This document shows positions 6,469 through 8,295 of a DNA stretch of 8,295 nt, in pieces. This DNA comes from DATGKD01 sp035294855 (GTDB lineage: Bacteria; Actinomycetota; Acidimicrobiia; Acidimicrobiales; UBA8190), in NCBI GenBank assembly GCA_035294855.1, contig DATGKD010000134.1:1-8295 (forward strand), given 5' to 3'. The translations under genes were made by a program, and so were the position numbers. The notes under the pieces are model-generated. The model worked only from the letters and a program-made list of their open reading frames with translations. It searched no databases and was not told the DNA's origin. How positions within the stretch are numbered: position 1 is the stretch's first letter; each line of letters starts with the position of its first letter.

Positions 6469-6472
6469 GGAA
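6469..6472 (+). promoter_or_regulatory. Ribosome binding site deciding the protease start
   Basis: GGAA at 6469-6472 lies 6 nt before GTG 6479 in the 13-nt gap after the DksA/TraR gene. It is weak, but it supports this GTG over an in-frame GTG at 6548. The later start would remove the short polar N-terminus before the first membrane segment. Confidence 0.45.
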
Positions 6473-6478
6473 CAATTC

Positions 6479-7258
6479 GTGACCGACGCCTGGGGGCCTC
6501 CCGCTCAGGGACGGCCGCCCCGTCGACAGGGCGCGAACCCGCGCACGGTGGCATGGGTGATCGCCGGCATCACCGTCGCCGTCGTGCTCGTGCGGCTGCA
6601 CCGCATCACGAAGGCGGAGGTCCTCATCTTCCTGGCGATCGTGCCGTCGGTCATCCTCCACGAGGTGTCCCACGGGGCCGTGGCGCTCGCCTTCGGGGAC
6701 GACACCGCCAAGCGGGCGAAGCGGCTCACGCTCAACCCCATCCGGCACATCGATCCCTTCGGCACGATCATCCTGCCCGCACTGCTCGTGCTGAGCGGGC
6801 TCGGGGCGATCGGCTATGCCAAGCCGGTGCCGGTGAACGTGGCCCGGCTCCGCCACCCCCGCAACGAGGGCGTGGTGGTCGCGCTCGTGGGACCGTTCGT
6901 CAACATCGTCATCGCGGTGGCGTGCGGGCTCGCCTATCGAACGCTCGTCCCGGGCTCCACCCGGATCGCGGCCCTCTTCTCGGAGCCGACCTGGATCCAG
7001 TTCTTGTTCTTCGCCGGCTACGTCAACGTGATCCTGGCGGTGTTCAACCTGATCCCGTTGCCACCGCTCGACGGGTCGGCCGTCCTCGAGCGTTTGCTGC
7101 CGCGCCGCGCCCTGCCCACGTACTACCGGATCCGCCCGTTCACGATCGTCGTGCCGCTCGTCATCGTGTTGCTGTTCCCCCGGTTGCTCAACGACATCTT
7201 CGAACCGGCCCTGCGCGAGTGGGGGAGGCTCTTGGGCGCGGGCCCGACGCCGTTCTGA
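6479..7258 (+). CDS. Membrane-embedded M50 zinc metalloprotease (site-2 protease family, YwhC-like)
   Basis: The 259-residue integral membrane protein carries the M50 metalloprotease signature. HEVSHG at 61-66 supplies two zinc-binding histidines (His61, His65) and the catalytic Glu62; FNLIPLPPLDG at 189-199 supplies the third ligand, Asp198. Conserved blocks NPIRHIDPFG (86-95), GYAKPVPVN (112-120) and GPFVNI (138-143) match the compact subgroup often labelled YwhC/Rv-like S2P homologues. Hydrophobic segments lie at about 24-39, 46-61, 96-112, 131-152, 172-194 and 221-234, so about six membrane spans. There is no PDZ domain, which sets it apart from RseP/Rip1-type regulators of sigma factors. 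It would cut substrates within the membrane; none is known from this sequence. A polar, proline- and arginine-rich N-terminus of about 20 residues is cytoplasmic or a leader. It is probably cotranscribed with the DksA/TraR gene and faces trpS tail to tail. Confidence 0.9.
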   Translation: MTDAWGPPAQGRPPRRQGANPRTVAWVIAGITVAVVLVRLHRITKAEVLIFLAIVPSVILHEVSHGAVALAFGDDTAKRAKRLTLNPIRHIDPFGTIILPALLVLSGLGAIGYAKPVPVNVARLRHPRNEGVVVALVGPFVNIVIAVACGLAYRTLVPGSTRIAALFSEPTWIQFLFFAGYVNVILAVFNLIPLPPLDGSAVLERLLPRRALPTYYRIRPFTIVVPLVIVLLFPRLLNDIFEPALREWGRLLGAGPTPF

Positions 7259-7269
7259 GGGTTCTGAGG
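7252..7269 (+). repeat. Perfect 9-nt tandem duplication at the 3' end of the protease gene
   Basis: GTTCTGAGG occurs twice in succession, at 7252-7260 and 7261-7269. The first copy holds the protease stop codon (TGA 7256-7258), and the second fills most of the 12-nt gap before trpS. It looks like replication slippage. It duplicates the stop codon but out of the coding frame's need, so it has no obvious function. Confidence 0.8.
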
Positions 7270-7270
7270 G

Positions 7271-8269
7271 TTACGCCGTGAAGCCGCCGGGCGGGGCGAG
7301 GAGGCCGGCGGCGCGCATGGCCCGGTCGAAGGTGGGTCCGGCGACGGCGTGGGCCTTGGCCGCTCCCTCGACCAACACGGCCTCGGTGTAGCCCCGGTCC
7401 GCGGCGATCCGGGCGTGGCGCTCGCGCACGGGGCGTAAGAGCTCGACCAGGGCTTCGGCGACGTCTTTCTTCAGCTGCCCGTAGCTCTCGTAGCGGCCGG
7501 GCAGCTCTTCGAGGTCCTCGCCCGTGGCGGCGGCCAGGAGCTCGAGCAGGTTGGAGACCCCAGGCTTCTTCGCCGGGTCGTAGCGCACCTCGGTGTCGGT
7601 GTCGGTGACGGCCTTGCGGACTTTGCGGTCGATCTCCTCGGGCGAGTCGAGGACGAGGACCGTGCCCAGGGGGGAGCTCACCGACTTCGACATCTTGCGG
7701 GTCGGCTCCTGGAGGTCCATGACGCGCGCTCCCACCGGCGGCACCGCGGCATCGGGCACCACGAACGTGGGCCCGAAACGGTGGTTGAAGCGGATGGCGA
7801 CGTCGCGGGTGAGCTCCAGGTGCTGACGCTGGTCGTCTCCCACCGGAACACGCTGCGCGTCGTAGAGGAGGATGTCCGCCGCCATGAGCACGGGGTAGGT
7901 GAGCAGCCCCGCCCGCACGGCCTCCTGCTCGCCGCCCTTGTCCTTGAACTGGGTCATGCGGCGCAGCTCGCCGTAGGTGGCGGTGCACTCGAGGAGCCAC
8001 GTCAGGCGGGCGTGCTCGGCCACGTGGCTCTGCACGAACAACGTGCACACGGTGGGGTCGAGGCCCACCGCCAGCAGGCTCTCGGCGGTCTCGAGCGTGC
8101 GCCGGGAGAGAAGGTCGCGGTCGTAGTCGAGCGTGAGCGCGTGCAGGTCGACCACGCAGAAGAACGCGTCGTGGTCGTGCTGATCGGCGACCCAATTCCG
8201 GAACGCCCCCAGGTAGTTGCCCAGGTGGAGCTCGCCGCTCGGCTGCACGCCGGAGAACACCCGCGTCAT
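7271..8269 (-). CDS. trpS: Tryptophanyl-tRNA synthetase
   Basis: The 332-residue class Ic synthetase charges tRNA-Trp with tryptophan using ATP. The N-terminal Rossmann fold starts with RVFSGVQPSGELHLGNYLGA (3-22), where HLGN (15-18) is the TrpRS form of the HIGH motif. Then come DLHALT (41-46), the substrate-binding block AADILLYDAQRVPVGDDQRQ (130-149), and KMSKS at 192-196 in PTRKMSKSVSSPLG. The C-terminal helical anticodon-binding region contains GVSNLLELLAA (237-247) and YGQLKKDVAEAL (263-274). Length is typical of bacterial TrpRS and no motif is damaged. ATG at 8267-8269 (reverse strand) sits just before the conserved first strand, so the start is secure. No Shine-Dalgarno is visible; instead a TANNNT hexamer lies 6 nt upstream. 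The gene is convergent with the M50 protease, with 12 nt between the stops. No T-box or Trp-rich leader can be judged, because only 26 upstream bases are in the window. Confidence 0.97.
   Translation of the reverse strand: MTRVFSGVQPSGELHLGNYLGAFRNWVADQHDHDAFFCVVDLHALTLDYDRDLLSRRTLETAESLLAVGLDPTVCTLFVQSHVAEHARLTWLLECTATYGELRRMTQFKDKGGEQEAVRAGLLTYPVLMAADILLYDAQRVPVGDDQRQHLELTRDVAIRFNHRFGPTFVVPDAAVPPVGARVMDLQEPTRKMSKSVSSPLGTVLVLDSPEEIDRKVRKAVTDTDTEVRYDPAKKPGVSNLLELLAAATGEDLEELPGRYESYGQLKKDVAEALVELLRPVRERHARIAADRGYTEAVLVEGAAKAHAVAGPTFDRAMRAAGLLAPPGGFTA
7283..7312. other. GC-rich inverted repeat at the convergent gene ends (weak transcription stop at best)
   Basis: GCCGCCGG at 7283-7290 and CCGGCGGC at 7305-7312 form a perfect 8-bp stem with a 14-nt loop. 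It lies about 25 nt past the protease stop on the + strand and inside the last codons of trpS on the - strand. No T tract follows on either strand, so it is not a textbook intrinsic terminator. It may be only a product of Ala, Gly and Pro codons in a GC-rich gene end. Confidence 0.25.
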
Positions 8270-8281
8270 CGGCCCATCGTA
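8270..8281 (-). promoter_or_regulatory. Candidate -10 element for leaderless trpS mRNA
   Basis: On the reverse strand TACGAT (8281 down to 8276) is followed by GGGCCG and then ATG at 8269, leaving exactly 6 nt between hexamer and start codon. No Shine-Dalgarno lies between them: the only purine run in the spacer, GGG, directly follows the hexamer and is short. Transcription would start on or next to the ATG. Any -35 box would fall beyond the right edge. Confidence 0.45.
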
Positions 8282-8295
8282 GGAGACGACCCTCA

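Noticed and set aside
1..8295. A previously undescribed defence, mobile or biosynthetic system.
   Set aside because: Every long gene has a confident housekeeping identity, and there are no repeat arrays, orphan large ORFs, composition shifts or non-coding stretches above 75 nt. Only the regulatory details listed above remain open.

Overview
The window is a compact, very GC-rich stretch of bacterial chromosome. Almost every base is coding, starts are often GTG, and third codon positions are nearly all G or C. Gene content and order point to an Actinomycetota member. The run tlyA - nadK - recN - pyrG - ADP-ribose pyrophosphatase - xerD is the order I recall from Mycobacterium tuberculosis (Rv1694 to Rv1701), without the two genes that sit between recN and pyrG there. 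The DksA/TraR gene, the M50 protease and the apparent leaderless starts would suit a deep-branching class such as Acidimicrobiia, but that rank is a guess.

Layout on the + strand: the 3' end of tlyA (rRNA methyltransferase, cut by the window edge) is followed 4 nt later by nadK (NAD kinase), then 10 nt later by recN (DNA-repair SMC-like ATPase). A 75-nt gap follows, the longest non-coding stretch here. It carries a possible promoter and a 13-codon upstream reading frame whose TGA overlaps the ATG of pyrG (CTP synthase). pyrG overlaps a Nudix ADP-sugar hydrolase gene by 17 nt, and that gene overlaps xerD (tyrosine recombinase) by 4 nt. Ten nt after xerD comes a small DksA/TraR zinc-finger protein, and 13 nt after that a membrane-embedded M50 (site-2-type) metalloprotease. 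On the - strand, trpS (tryptophanyl-tRNA synthetase) converges on the protease gene with a 12-nt gap. Its start lies 26 nt from the right edge.

The genes are housekeeping: cofactor and nucleotide supply (NADP, CTP), clean-up of ADP-ribose-type compounds, break repair and chromosome-dimer resolution, RNA polymerase modulation, membrane proteolysis and tRNA charging. They look like two or three tightly packed transcription units rather than one pathway. I see no mobile element, CRISPR array, tRNA, rRNA, phage gene or defence system, and no gap above 300 bases.

The most interesting signal is regulatory. Three places (before pyrG, before the DksA/TraR gene, before trpS) have a TANNNT hexamer exactly 6 or 7 nt before a start codon, with no good Shine-Dalgarno sequence for that codon. 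This is the geometry of leaderless mRNA. At pyrG the putative leaderless frame is a tiny upstream ORF that would be translationally coupled to the enzyme gene. I did not find a convincing new multi-gene system.
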